From contig NZ_JASCTH010000012.1 in the NCBI RefSeq assembly GCF_030009775.1, positions 1 to 64,000 of the forward strand: a stretch of DNA of 64,000 nucleotides, in the 5' to 3' direction. Positions within the stretch are counted from its first letter, which is position 1. Each line of letters begins with the position of its first letter. The DNA is from Actinoplanes sandaracinus. GTDB taxonomy: Bacteria; Actinomycetota; Actinomycetes; Mycobacteriales; Micromonosporaceae. This document shows, piece after piece, positions 55,116 through 64,000 of this stretch. Both the position numbers and the translations under genes were made by a program. The notes beneath the pieces were generated by a model. That model did no database searches and was not told where the DNA came from. It saw only the letters and a program-made list of their open reading frames with translations.

Positions 55116-55145
55116 GGCGGCGCCCGTCGGACCACGGGCGCCGCC
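55116..55145. terminator. Intercistronic hairpin between GH74 and GH48
   Basis: GGCGGCGCCCGT / ACGGGCGCCGCC, a perfect 12-bp stem with a 6-nt loop. Partial terminator or transcript-stabilising element. Confidence 0.6.
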
Positions 55146-55157
55146 GGGCCGGGCTAC

Positions 55158-57839
55158 TTAGGTGGTGGAGCAGGTGATCGGGGACGGAACGGGGTTGGTG
55201 GAGCCGGTGGTGCCGCCGAGGAATCCGAACGTGGTGGACGCCCCGGGCGCGAGGGTGCCGTTGTAGCCGGCGTTCACGACGGTGACCGCGGCGCCCGACT
55301 GGGTGGCGGTGCCGCCCCAGCCCTGCGTGACGGTCTGCCCGCCGGTGTAGGTCCAGCCCGCCTTCCAGCCGGTGGTCGCGGCGGCGCCGTTGTTCTTGAC
55401 GGTCAGCTCGCCCTGGAAGCCGCCGCTCCACTGCCCGGTGATCCGGTAGGTGGCGGTGCAGCCGGTGGAGGTGCTGGGTGAGACGGACGTGCTGGGTGAG
55501 ACGGAGGTGCTGGGCGAGACGGAGGTGCTGGGCGAGGTCGAGACGGACGGCGACACCGACACCGACGCCGAGACCGACGGCGACGGGGAGACGGGTCCGC
55601 CGGTACGGTCGGCGTAGAGGATGCCGCGGCCGTTGGTGCCCAGGTAGACCCGACCCCAGATGCGGGGGTCACCGGCCAGGGCGTCACCGGCGTTGCCGTA
55701 CTGGCGCTTGTCGTCGTTGATCCGTACCCAGCTCGCGCCGTTGTCGTCGGAGCGGAAGACGCCGTCGGTGCCGTCGACCGTGCCCACCAGGAACACCGCG
55801 GGGCGGGTCGCGCCCGGCGCGGCCTTGCCGAAGGCGACGTTGACGCCCTCGGAGACGCCGCCGCCGACCGCGGTGAAGGTCTGCCCCGCGTTCGTGGAGC
55901 GCAGCAGGCCGGTCCTCCCGGCCAGCCACACCTCGCCGGCGACGCCCGGCACCGCGTGCAGGTTGACGCGGCCCTCAGCCGGCATGGCGGCCGCCGAGGC
56001 GGTGAACGTCGCCCCGCCGTCGGTGCTGGTGTAGAACCGGCCCGCCGCGTACCCGTAGAAGGTCTTGGGGTTGACCCGGTCGGATTCGACCTTGGCCCCG
56101 GCGGGGATGCCGGTGGAGGCGGCCCAGGAACTGCCGCGGGTGGTGGAGTGGTGCACGCCGGCGCCGGCCGGTGACCAGACGACCGCGTTGGCGTCGGCGC
56201 CGACCGCGACCGTGCCGCCGCCGGTCACGCCGGACGGCTCCTGGCCCTGGTACCAGCTCTTGCCGCCGTCGGTGGAGATCCCGATGTGCGGGGCGGCCGC
56301 GTTGTTGCCGACCCGGACGAAGAACGACGGGCTGAGTTCGGCGAAGTCCAGTCCGGTGTTGCTGCCCAGCGAGGGGGTGTCGTGGAAGCTCGCCGGGACG
56401 GTGTCGAGGTCGGCGTGGTGGAAGCCGCCGATGTCGCCGAGGGCGCTGACCAGAGGGGCGCCGCTGGGCGGGCTGGCCAGGTCAAGGACGGCGGTCTCCT
56501 CCAGGCCCTTGGCCATCGGCCGGATGGTGAAAGTGGTGTTCGTGTCCCAGTTGGTGAGCTGGGTGGTGCCGTAGACGGTGGCGCCGGTGCCGTAGAGCAG
56601 GCGGTTGGAGTCGAACGGGTCGATCGCCAGGGACTCGTTCATCCAGCCGAGCTTGGGGCTCTCCTCGGGCGCCTGCGCGGTGCTGTTGAAGTCCAGCCAC
56701 GGGTTCGCCGAGATGTCCATGGTGTAACGCTTGGTCCGGCTCGGGTAGCTGCTCCAGTCCCAGATGCGGGTCCAGGTGGCGCCGTAGTCGGTGCTGCGGA
56801 AGAAGATCGTGTCCGGCCACCAGGAGATCTGGGTGGCCACCATCAGCGTGCCCGGCTTGCGCGCGTCCACGGTCAGGCCGGAGTAGCCGTAGTAGCGGTC
56901 GGCGACCGGGGTGGGCGAGATGTCGGTCCAGACGCCGGTGGTGGTGTCGAGGCGGGCCACCTGCCCGGCGGTCCCGTCGTACGGCCCGCCGGTGTCGCTG
57001 GTCGTGATGAACAGGTACTTGCCCTGCACCGCGCCCTTGTGCGCGAGGTAGCCGGTGGGCTGGCCGGGGATCCGCTCCCAGGTGGCGCCGGAGTCGAGCG
57101 AGCGGTAGACCGGGTTCTCCTTGTCGGCCACCCCGACATACACAGCGGGTGACTGCGGGTCGAAGGTGACCCAGGTAAGCCCTTGGTTCTGATTCAGATA
57201 GCCGTTCGGATCGGCCGGGTCGGCGACGTAGTTACCGGCGTTCGGGAAGTTGGCCACTTTTCCCCATGTGGCGCCGTGGTCGGTGCTGCGCCAGAGCCCG
57301 TTTCCACCTTCGGCGGCGAAATAGACGTTCCGGTTGTTCCTCGGGTCGACGGCGAGCCGCTCCCCCATCCCGCGGCCCGGCATGTTGCCACCGACTTTGA
57401 ATGGCAGCATTGCCCTTGACCAGGTGTTTCCCTTGTCGGTGGAGCGTAGGATGGCACCGTTGTTGGGATCCCAGCTGTTCGTGTACATACCGACGGCGGC
57501 GTAGACGCGGCTCGTGTCGACCGGGTCCGGGGCGATGCTCAGCACACCGTTGTGACCCCAGTCGTCCTGTCCGACCCAGTCGAGCAGGGGGGTCCAGCTC
57601 TGCGCGGACTGGCTCCAGCGGTAGGCGCCACCGATGTCGGTGCGGGCGTAGACGAGGTCCTTCTCGCCGGGGTTGAAGACGATGCCGGGGACGAAGCCTC
57701 CGCCGTCAATCCGAACGTTTTTCCAGGTGTAGGGGTCAGCGGGGGCGGCCGTGGCGGAATGTGGGCCGGAGGCGACGGCGACCGTGGTCGCCGCGATCAC
57801 GAGGGCGGCGACGACCGCGCCGCCGAGGGACCTTCGCAT
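55158..57839 (-). CDS. GH74 xyloglucanase with CBM2
   Basis: An 893-residue secreted enzyme. Signal peptide 1-~35, GH74 double beta-propeller about 40-750 (WKNVRIDGGGFVPGIVFNP with the first catalytic Asp, DIGGAYRWSQS, several WSRSTDxGxTW-like blades, ALGDIGGFHHADLD with the second Asp), Ser/Pro/Val linker about 750-790 with 18-bp repeats, and a C-terminal CBM2 (CTATYRITGQWSGGFQGELT). It cuts xyloglucan coating cellulose. ATG 57839, 31 nt after a CebR-type operator. First gene of the GH74-GH48-AA10 operon. Confidence 0.95.
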   Translation of the reverse strand: MRRSLGGAVVAALVIAATTVAVASGPHSATAAPADPYTWKNVRIDGGGFVPGIVFNPGEKDLVYARTDIGGAYRWSQSAQSWTPLLDWVGQDDWGHNGVLSIAPDPVDTSRVYAAVGMYTNSWDPNNGAILRSTDKGNTWSRAMLPFKVGGNMPGRGMGERLAVDPRNNRNVYFAAEGGNGLWRSTDHGATWGKVANFPNAGNYVADPADPNGYLNQNQGLTWVTFDPQSPAVYVGVADKENPVYRSLDSGATWERIPGQPTGYLAHKGAVQGKYLFITTSDTGGPYDGTAGQVARLDTTTGVWTDISPTPVADRYYGYSGLTVDARKPGTLMVATQISWWPDTIFFRSTDYGATWTRIWDWSSYPSRTKRYTMDISANPWLDFNSTAQAPEESPKLGWMNESLAIDPFDSNRLLYGTGATVYGTTQLTNWDTNTTFTIRPMAKGLEETAVLDLASPPSGAPLVSALGDIGGFHHADLDTVPASFHDTPSLGSNTGLDFAELSPSFFVRVGNNAAAPHIGISTDGGKSWYQGQEPSGVTGGGTVAVGADANAVVWSPAGAGVHHSTTRGSSWAASTGIPAGAKVESDRVNPKTFYGYAAGRFYTSTDGGATFTASAAAMPAEGRVNLHAVPGVAGEVWLAGRTGLLRSTNAGQTFTAVGGGVSEGVNVAFGKAAPGATRPAVFLVGTVDGTDGVFRSDDNGASWVRINDDKRQYGNAGDALAGDPRIWGRVYLGTNGRGILYADRTGGPVSPSPSVSASVSVSPSVSTSPSTSVSPSTSVSPSTSVSPSTSTGCTATYRITGQWSGGFQGELTVKNNGAAATTGWKAGWTYTGGQTVTQGWGGTATQSGAAVTVVNAGYNGTLAPGASTTFGFLGGTTGSTNPVPSPITCSTT
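55471..55542 (-). repeat. 18-bp in-frame repeat in the GH74 linker
   Basis: Four units of gtgctgggtgagacggag (plus-strand spelling), encoding S-V-S-P-S-T repeats. Confidence 0.85.
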
Positions 57840-58148
57840 GGAGATGACCCTTCCATTGACGTGCATAAGTGGGAGCGCTCCCAAAGCGTCGGTCGCTGTC
57901 ATCTTCATGTCAAGAGCCGGAAACTTTTCGGCGACTTCGGGGCGTCCGGGAATGCGGCCCTCGCCGCGCAGGAACGAAGCCGACATTCAGTGACAAAGAA
58001 CGGGCGAATCGCCTGTGTATCATTCGGCCGGAACACGCAGGCCGGCACCATCCGGGGCGCCGGCCAGCCGGCCCGGAGAGAGGCCGGTTAAGCCACGCTC
58101 CCTATACGTGGCGTAACCGCGGTCCGGCACAGCGGCGGAGGAGATTGC
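57840..58148. other. Divergent control region GH74 / UDP-glucose dehydrogenase
   Basis: 309 nt. It holds the CebR-type box (57870-57883) close to the GH74 start. The rest must contain the UDP-glucose dehydrogenase promoter; TATCAT at about 58018 could be a -10 but no good -35 was found. Confidence 0.4.
57870..57883. promoter_or_regulatory. CebR-type operator
   Basis: Perfect 14-bp palindrome TGGGAGCGCTCCCA, 31 nt upstream of the GH74 start; identical to the site at 29736-29749. Confidence 0.85.
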
Positions 58149-59513
<1,365 letters not shown>

Positions 59514-59557
59514 TCAACCGGCTGAAACATCATGGCGTACGTCAGTACGCCCCCGCA

Positions 59558-59588
59558 CCGCCGTGGTGGCCCCAGGCCACCGCGGCGG
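59558..59588 (+). terminator. Intrinsic terminator of ugd
   Basis: A 14-position stem (CCGCCGTGGTGGCC / GGCCACCGCGGCGG, one G-U pair), 3-nt loop, followed by TTTCGTTT. Confidence 0.8.
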
Positions 59589-59766
59589 TTTCGTTTATGC
59601 GGTTTACGACCTGATCCTCCGGGGCACCGGAGTTGCCGCCTGAAGCGGGTTCCCCCGAACCTCAACAAAACCGACTCATCCCCGATGTCACGGTCGTTTG
59701 ATCCGGTTAAATCCCGGCAAAGCCGGACGCTCCCAGCCGGACGAGGGTAGGCTCTTTCGCCAATCT

Positions 59767-59782
59767 CCTTAACCGGTTAAGG
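59767..59782. promoter_or_regulatory. Perfect 16-bp palindrome, operator candidate
   Basis: CCTTAACCGGTTAAGG, 150 nt upstream of the importer gene. Its CG centre resembles LacI-family operators of sugar-uptake genes (inference). Confidence 0.5.
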
Positions 59783-59832
59783 TGCCAGTACGTCGCAGCG
59801 ATATCGTTACCGACTCGATCGCGCCGAAATCA

Positions 59833-59871
59833 TTGCGCAACTTGCTGGATACCTCTTGACTGTTGGTCAAG
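59833..59871. promoter_or_regulatory. Two further dyads near the aglE-like start
   Basis: TTGCGCAA (59833-59840), a typical LacI-type core, and CTTGAC-tgttg-GTCAAG (59855-59871). Confidence 0.45.
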
Positions 59872-59931
59872 AAGCGCTTCGGACGGCGGCGTCGCGAGAT
59901 GCCGGAGGCGCTATATGACATAGGGAGCGGT

Positions 59932-61299
59932 ATGTTCGTTCAACGTGGGAGTTCGCGATCCCGGATCGCCCTCGCCGGTGCCCTCAGCGCAGGCCTGGTG
60001 TTCGGCCTCAGCGCCTGCGCCGACGGCGGCGACTCGGAGACGAGCACTCCCGGCACGTCTCTCGCAGCCATCGACTGCTCGCCCTACAAGGCGTTCGGCG
60101 ACATCAAGGGCAAGGAAGTCACGATCTACACGGGCATCGTGACGCCCGAGGACACCCCGCACAAGGAGTCCTACAAGCCCTTCGAACAGTGCACCGGCGC
60201 CGTGATCAAGTACGAGGGCGACAAGGCCTTCGAGACCCAGGTGCTGATCCGCGCCGAGGCCGGAAACCCGCCGGACCTCGCGTTCGTGCCGCAGCCGGGC
60301 CTGCTCCAGCGCCTGGTCGCCACCGGCAAGGCGCTTCCGGCGCCGGCCGAGGTCGCCGCCAACGTCGACAAGGACTTCGGCGCCGACTGGAAGGCCTACG
60401 GCACGGTCGACGGCAAGTTCTACGCCGCGCCGCTCGGCGCCAACGTGAAGTCCTTGGTGTGGTACTCGCCGAAGGAGTTCGCGGACAACGGTTACACCGA
60501 GCCCACCACGCTCGCCGAGCTCAAGGCGCTGACCGACAAGATGGTCGCCGCCGGCAAGAAGCCGTGGTGCGCGGGCATCAACTCCGGTGAGGCGACCGGC
60601 TGGCCGATGACCGACTGGATGGAAGACTTCATGCTCCGGCTCTCCGGGCCGGAGACCTACGACAAGTGGGTCAAGCACGAGATCCCGTTCAACGGCCCCG
60701 AGGCCACCGCGGCTCTCGACGCCGTCGGCGCGTACCTGAAGAACGACGCGTATGTCAACGGCGGTCTCGGCGACGTCAAGAGCATCGCCAGCACCACCTT
60801 CCAGGACGCGGGTCTGCCGATCCTGGAGGGCACCTGCTCGCTGCACCGCCAGGCCAGCTTCTACGCGGCCAACTTCACCAAGGGCACCAAGGTGGCGAAG
60901 GACGGCGACGTCTACGCCTTCTACCTGCCGGGTCAGGACGCCACCACCAAGCCGGTCCTCGGCGGCGGTGAGTTCGTCGTGGCGTTCACGGACCGCCCGG
61001 AGGTCAAGGCGTTCCAGACCTACCTGTCCAGCTCCGTCTGGGCCAACGCCAAGGCCAAGGTCTCGTCCGGTTGGGTCAGCGCCAACAAGGGGCTCGACAT
61101 CGCCAACCTGAAGAACCCGATCGACGAGCTGTCCGCCAAGATCCTGCAGGACCCGAAGGCCCAGTTCCGCTTCGACGGCTCGGACATGATGCCCGCCGCG
61201 GTCGGCTCGAACGCGTTCTGGAAGCAGAGCACCGCGTGGATCACCGGACAGGACACGAAGACCACGCTCGACAAGATCGAGAGCGCCTGGCCCAAGTGA
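59932..61299 (+). CDS. Sugar-binding lipoprotein, AglE (alpha-glucoside) type
   Basis: A 455-residue SBP_bac_1 lipoprotein. Signal and lipobox (FGLSACADGG, Cys near 31). The mature part has VTIYTGIVTPEDTPHKES, GNPPDLAFVPQPGLLQR, ATGWPMTDWMEDFMLRL and LHRQASFYAANF, a layout I recognise from AglE-like alpha-glucoside-binding proteins. ATG 59932 is chosen because GGGAG lies 4 nt upstream. First gene of a binding protein - permease - permease operon whose ATPase is absent. Several palindromic operators lie upstream. Confidence 0.8.
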   Translation: MFVQRGSSRSRIALAGALSAGLVFGLSACADGGDSETSTPGTSLAAIDCSPYKAFGDIKGKEVTIYTGIVTPEDTPHKESYKPFEQCTGAVIKYEGDKAFETQVLIRAEAGNPPDLAFVPQPGLLQRLVATGKALPAPAEVAANVDKDFGADWKAYGTVDGKFYAAPLGANVKSLVWYSPKEFADNGYTEPTTLAELKALTDKMVAAGKKPWCAGINSGEATGWPMTDWMEDFMLRLSGPETYDKWVKHEIPFNGPEATAALDAVGAYLKNDAYVNGGLGDVKSIASTTFQDAGLPILEGTCSLHRQASFYAANFTKGTKVAKDGDVYAFYLPGQDATTKPVLGGGEFVVAFTDRPEVKAFQTYLSSSVWANAKAKVSSGWVSANKGLDIANLKNPIDELSAKILQDPKAQFRFDGSDMMPAAVGSNAFWKQSTAWITGQDTKTTLDKIESAWPK

Positions 61300-61315
61300 T
61301 CAGTTAGCTGTACCG

Positions 61316-61346
61316 GGGCCGGTCGGGGGTCATGCCCGACCGGCCC
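61316..61346. terminator. Intercistronic hairpin after the binding-protein gene
   Basis: GGGCCGGTCGGG / CCCGACCGGCCC, 12 bp, 7-nt loop, no T-tract. Probably raises binding-protein expression over the permeases. Confidence 0.6.
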
Positions 61347-61383
61347 TAGCAGTCTGATCACTTTTGGTCTTCACTTAACCTCT

Positions 61384-61411
61384 CTCATCTGGAACACCCC
61401 TCATCTGGAAC
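61384..61411 (+). repeat. Direct repeat (ctcatctggaac, 16-bp period) before permease gene
   Basis: Two copies of ctcatctggaac 16 bp apart, just upstream of the ribosome site of the next gene. Confidence 0.8.
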
Positions 61412-61433
61412 GTGCCGAGGAGGAACGGGCCGC

Positions 61434-62411
61434 GTGTTCACCACCGCCTCCACCACCCCTCAGAAGATCCTGCAGATGTTCGCAGCGATTCTTCTGTTCG
61501 CAGCCGTCATGGGCCTGATCCTTTTCATCGCTAGCCGGTTCACCGGCAAGCGCGACCGCGCGATCGCCGCGCTCTACCTGTTGCCGACCGTGCTGATGCT
61601 CAGCGTCGGTCTGCTCTACCCCGGTCTGCGGACCATCTACCAGTCGTTCCTCGACGCCTCACTGAAGAGCTTCGTCGGTTTCGACAACTACACGACCATC
61701 CTGACCGATCCCGAGCAGCTGACGGTGCTGCGCAACACGGCCTTCTGGGTGCTGCTCACCCCGTTCGTCGCTACCGGTGTCGGCCTGGTCTACGCCATCC
61801 TCGTGGACAAGGCGCGGATGGAGTCGTTCGCGAAAGCACTGATCTTCCTTCCGATGTCGATCTCGTACGTCGCGGCCGGCGTCATCTGGAAGTTCATGTA
61901 CGAGTTCCGGCCCGACCAGCAGAACATCCAGCAGATCGGCCTGATCAACCAGATCATCGTGTGGCTCGGCGGTAAACCGCAGCAACTGCTGATCGATTCA
62001 CCGCTCAACACGTTCCTGCTGATCGCCGTCATGATCTGGATCCAGGCTGGCTTCGCGATGACTGTCCTGTCGGCGGCCATCAAGGCGATCCCGGACGACA
62101 TCGTGGAGGCGGCCCGCCTCGACGGCGTCAGCCCGTGGGGCATGTTCCGGTTCGTCACGCTGCCCGCGATCCGTCCCTCGGTCGTGGTCGTGCTGACCAC
62201 CATCGCGATCGGCACCCTCAAGGTCTTCGACATCGTCCAGACCATGACCGGTGGCCGTTTCGAGACCAGCGTCATCGCGAACGAGTTCTACAGCCAGACG
62301 TTCCGCAGCGACAACCGTGGCCTCGGCGCGGCGCTCGCGGTCGTGCTGTTCGTCCTCGTCATCCCGATCGTCGTCTACAACATCCGCCAGCTTCGCCGAT
62401 CGGAGGCGTGA
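61434..62411 (+). CDS. ABC transporter permease, AglF type
   Basis: A 325-residue permease with an extra N-terminal segment (ILQMFAAILLFAAVMGLI) ahead of the six-segment core (LPTVLMLSVGLLYPGL ...). EAA loop: VEAARLDGVSPWGMFRFVTL. The GTG at 61434 follows GAGGAGG 12 nt upstream. Its stop overlaps the next permease start (TGATG). Confidence 0.85.
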   Translation: MFTTASTTPQKILQMFAAILLFAAVMGLILFIASRFTGKRDRAIAALYLLPTVLMLSVGLLYPGLRTIYQSFLDASLKSFVGFDNYTTILTDPEQLTVLRNTAFWVLLTPFVATGVGLVYAILVDKARMESFAKALIFLPMSISYVAAGVIWKFMYEFRPDQQNIQQIGLINQIIVWLGGKPQQLLIDSPLNTFLLIAVMIWIQAGFAMTVLSAAIKAIPDDIVEAARLDGVSPWGMFRFVTLPAIRPSVVVVLTTIAIGTLKVFDIVQTMTGGRFETSVIANEFYSQTFRSDNRGLGAALAVVLFVLVIPIVVYNIRQLRRSEA

Positions 62412-63331
62412 TGACCACCGCAGCACCTCTCACCACCACTCCGCTGTCGAAGACGGAGGGCAAGAAGCTGTCCGCCGCGGCGATGGCGAAGAAGAAGCTC
62501 ACCTCGCCGTGGGCGTCGCTGGCCGCGGTGATCATCGCCGTGGTCTGGACGATCCCCACGGTCGGCCTGCTGATCTCCTCCTTCCGGCCGCAGGACGACA
62601 TCCGGCGTACGGGTTGGTGGACGTTCTTCACCGACCCGCTGGTGACGTTCGAGAACTACCGGACCGTTCTGGACCCGGAGAAGGCCGGCACCAACCTGCC
62701 GGACTCGTTCCTGAACTCGCTGGTCATGACGATCCCGTCGGTGATCATCCCGCTGTGCCTGGCGTCGCTCGCGGCGTACGCGTTCGCGTGGATGAACTTC
62801 CCCGGCAAGAACTTCCTGTTCATCGCGATCTTCGCGTTGCAGATCGTTCCGCTGCAGGTGACGCTGCTGCCGCTGCTTCAGCTCTTCGTCGCGTGGGACA
62901 TCGACGGCACCTTCTGGACCGTCTGGCTGTCGCACTCGACGTTCGCCCTGCCGCTGGCGATCTATCTGCTGCACAACTTCATCAAGGAAGTTCCGTCCAG
63001 CCTCATCGAGGCGGCCCGGATAGACGGCGCGGGCCACGTGTCGATCTTCTTCCGGGTGCTGCTGCCGCTGCTCACCCCGGCGCTGGCGGCGTTCGGCATC
63101 TTCCAGTTCCTCTGGGTGTGGAACGACCTGCTGGTCTCGCTGACGTTCGCCGGTTCGCCGACGATCTCGCCGCTGACCGTGCAGCTGTCCAACCTCACCG
63201 GCACCCGAGGCACCGCCTGGTACCTGTTGTCCGCCGGCGCCTTCGTCTCGATCATCGTGCCGGTCACGGTGTTCCTGCTGCTGCAGCGCTACTTCGTCCG
63301 CGGCCTGCTCGCGGGCAGCGTCAAGGGCTGA
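62411..63331 (+). CDS. ABC transporter permease, AglG type
   Basis: A 306-residue permease. A cytosolic Lys/Thr-rich N-terminus (1-35) precedes six segments. The extracellular loop has DIRRTGWWTFFTDPL. EAA loop: IEAARIDGAGHVSIFFRVLL. It pairs with the 61434-62411 product to form the importer channel. ATG 62411 overlaps the previous stop by one base. An intrinsic terminator follows directly. Confidence 0.85.
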   Translation: MTTAAPLTTTPLSKTEGKKLSAAAMAKKKLTSPWASLAAVIIAVVWTIPTVGLLISSFRPQDDIRRTGWWTFFTDPLVTFENYRTVLDPEKAGTNLPDSFLNSLVMTIPSVIIPLCLASLAAYAFAWMNFPGKNFLFIAIFALQIVPLQVTLLPLLQLFVAWDIDGTFWTVWLSHSTFALPLAIYLLHNFIKEVPSSLIEAARIDGAGHVSIFFRVLLPLLTPALAAFGIFQFLWVWNDLLVSLTFAGSPTISPLTVQLSNLTGTRGTAWYLLSAGAFVSIIVPVTVFLLLQRYFVRGLLAGSVKG

Positions 63332-63340
63332 CCTGTTCGA

Positions 63341-63380
63341 CGAAAGGGCCGCACCGGGGAATCCCGGTGCGGCCCTTTCG
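63341..63380. terminator. Strong hairpin terminator
   Basis: A perfect 18-bp stem with a GAAT loop (CGAAAGGGCCGCACCGGG and complement). It ends the importer operon and, from the other side, the metallopeptidase gene. Confidence 0.85.
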
Positions 63381-63388
63381 TCTTCCGG

Positions 63389-64000
63389 TCAGGGCTGGCT
63401 GCGCGGGCTTTCCGGGGCCAGGGTGTCGATGAACTCGTGCGGTTCGTGCAGTTCGGTGGTGCGTCGGGCCTGGTCGGCCTCGGCCTTGAGGGCGCTGGCG
63501 ACGCCCGCGACGTCGACGCCGGGGATCGCCGCGACCACGCTGTAGGCCTTCTCGGCCAGGGCGTGGGCGGCCCGGTAGTCGTGGGCGGCGAACGCCTTCG
63601 ACGCGGCGCCGAGGAGGGCGTCAGCGGCCTTCAGCGCGATCTTGCCCTTGCCGGCCGGGACGGTCGCGGCGAGCCGGTTCGCGGCCTCCCAGTAGGCGGC
63701 CGTCAGGAAGCGGTCGCTGTTGTCCCGGTCGAACTGGCTGAAGTCCCAGTTCACGTCGATGTAGCTCATGATCGAGTTGCTCTCGTCGCCGGCGTTGGCG
63801 AAGAAGAACTCGTTCACCGGGCCGTAGTCGACGCCGGTCGCGCTGTCGTAGCCGTCGTGCGGGTGGCTCATGCCCAGGTGGTGGCCGACCTCGTGAATCT
63901 GGGTGGTGGTCAGGCCGTAACCGGATTCGACGATGTCCGGCCCGATGAACGAGAAGACGTAGCTCTGGGTGCCGTCGGTGTAGTTGTCGTCGGCGAACCC
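63389..64000 (-). CDS. Secreted zinc metallopeptidase (metzincin), 5' end outside window
   Basis: The last 203 codons of a gene whose start lies beyond the window. The full metzincin motif HEVGHHLGMSH is followed by PHDGYD and a Met-turn (ESNSIMSYID), so it is a catalytic peptidase domain of the reprolysin/pappalysin-like kind. The final 110 residues are an Ala-rich helical tail (SDRFLTAAYWEAANRLA ... KAADALLGAASKAFAAHDY) ending TLAPESPRSQP. Secretion is inferred from the family; the signal peptide would be outside the window. Confidence 0.7.
   Translation of the reverse strand, partial: GFADDNYTDGTQSYVFSFIGPDIVESGYGLTTTQIHEVGHHLGMSHPHDGYDSATGVDYGPVNEFFFANAGDESNSIMSYIDVNWDFSQFDRDNSDRFLTAAYWEAANRLAATVPAGKGKIALKAADALLGAASKAFAAHDYRAAHALAEKAYSVVAAIPGVDVAGVASALKAEADQARRTTELHEPHEFIDTLAPESPRSQP

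Larger units (their letters stand above)
59514..59931. other. Terminator and operator-rich region upstream of aglE-like gene
   Basis: 418 nt without a gene. It contains a terminator (59558-59588), a 16-bp perfect palindrome (59767-59782), an 8-bp palindrome TTGCGCAA (59833-59840) and a CTTGAC-5-GTCAAG dyad (59855-59871). A further half-like site (CCGGTTAAA) lies near 59703. A promoter for the importer must lie here but its hexamers are not clear. Confidence 0.6.

Noticed and set aside
51321..55481. Open plus-strand frame of almost 1,400 codons across AA10 and GH48
   Set aside because: Antisense of clear cellulase genes; Arg/Gly/Val-rich with no domain pattern.

Overview
The window is GC-rich, uses many GTG/TTG starts and carries CBM2-tagged cellulases, twin-arginine and lipoprotein signals, sugar ABC importers without their own ATPase, and a TGGGAGCGCTCCCA cellulose-response operator. 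Together these point to a filamentous actinobacterium, most likely Micromonosporaceae (Actinoplanes-like). No rRNA, tRNA, CRISPR array or prophage is visible. The left edge shows what looks like the end of an insertion element cutting the 3' end of an endonuclease/exonuclease/phosphatase gene.

Layout. 0.1-3.3 kb: truncated phosphatase-fold gene, alpha/beta hydrolase, small membrane and secreted proteins, LOG-like protein. 3.4-6.9 kb: fadH - enoyl-CoA hydratase - padR operon with a dyad over its promoter. 6.9-13.9 kb: a lipid-head-group synthase, then a tightly packed cluster (MDR oxidoreductase, degenerate 6-pyruvoyl-tetrahydropterin-synthase-fold protein, glycosyltransferase, methyltransferase, flippase-like membrane protein, RibD-type reductase, GTP cyclohydrolase II). 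I consider this the best candidate for an undescribed pathway. 14-18 kb: a PAS-PP2C-HATPase-STAS regulator and RecQ. 18-25 kb: YceI and VOC proteins, a large unknown protein, pyruvate phosphate dikinase and a lipoprotein. 25-29.5 kb: glcDEF glycolate oxidase. 29.7-31 kb: CBM2-SGNH esterase under a CebR-type box. 31-34.3 kb: inositol-phosphate-synthase-like protein, two small proteins, SmpB and a flavin-dependent oxidoreductase. 34.4-36.7 kb: HelR (rifamycin-protection HelD relative) preceded by a rifamycin-associated element. 36.7-45.7 kb: AlaX, orphan XylF-like binding protein, an ABC sugar importer, succinate-semialdehyde dehydrogenase, a 51-residue protein and a GH13 hydrolase that seems to start at CTG. 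45.7-51 kb: DUF222-HNH protein, a possible immunity-like protein, NUDIX, Sua5/YciO protein and a Tat-exported SGNH hydrolase. 51-58 kb: GH74 - GH48 - AA10 cellulase/xyloglucanase operon under a second CebR-type box. 58-63.3 kb: UDP-glucose dehydrogenase and an AglEFG-like importer behind several palindromic operators. The right edge cuts a secreted metzincin.

A recurrent pattern runs through the window. Short tandem direct repeats (13-20 bp, 2-6 copies) sit on or just after stop codons of about ten genes, and 15/18-bp in-frame repeats lengthen linkers or tails of several proteins.
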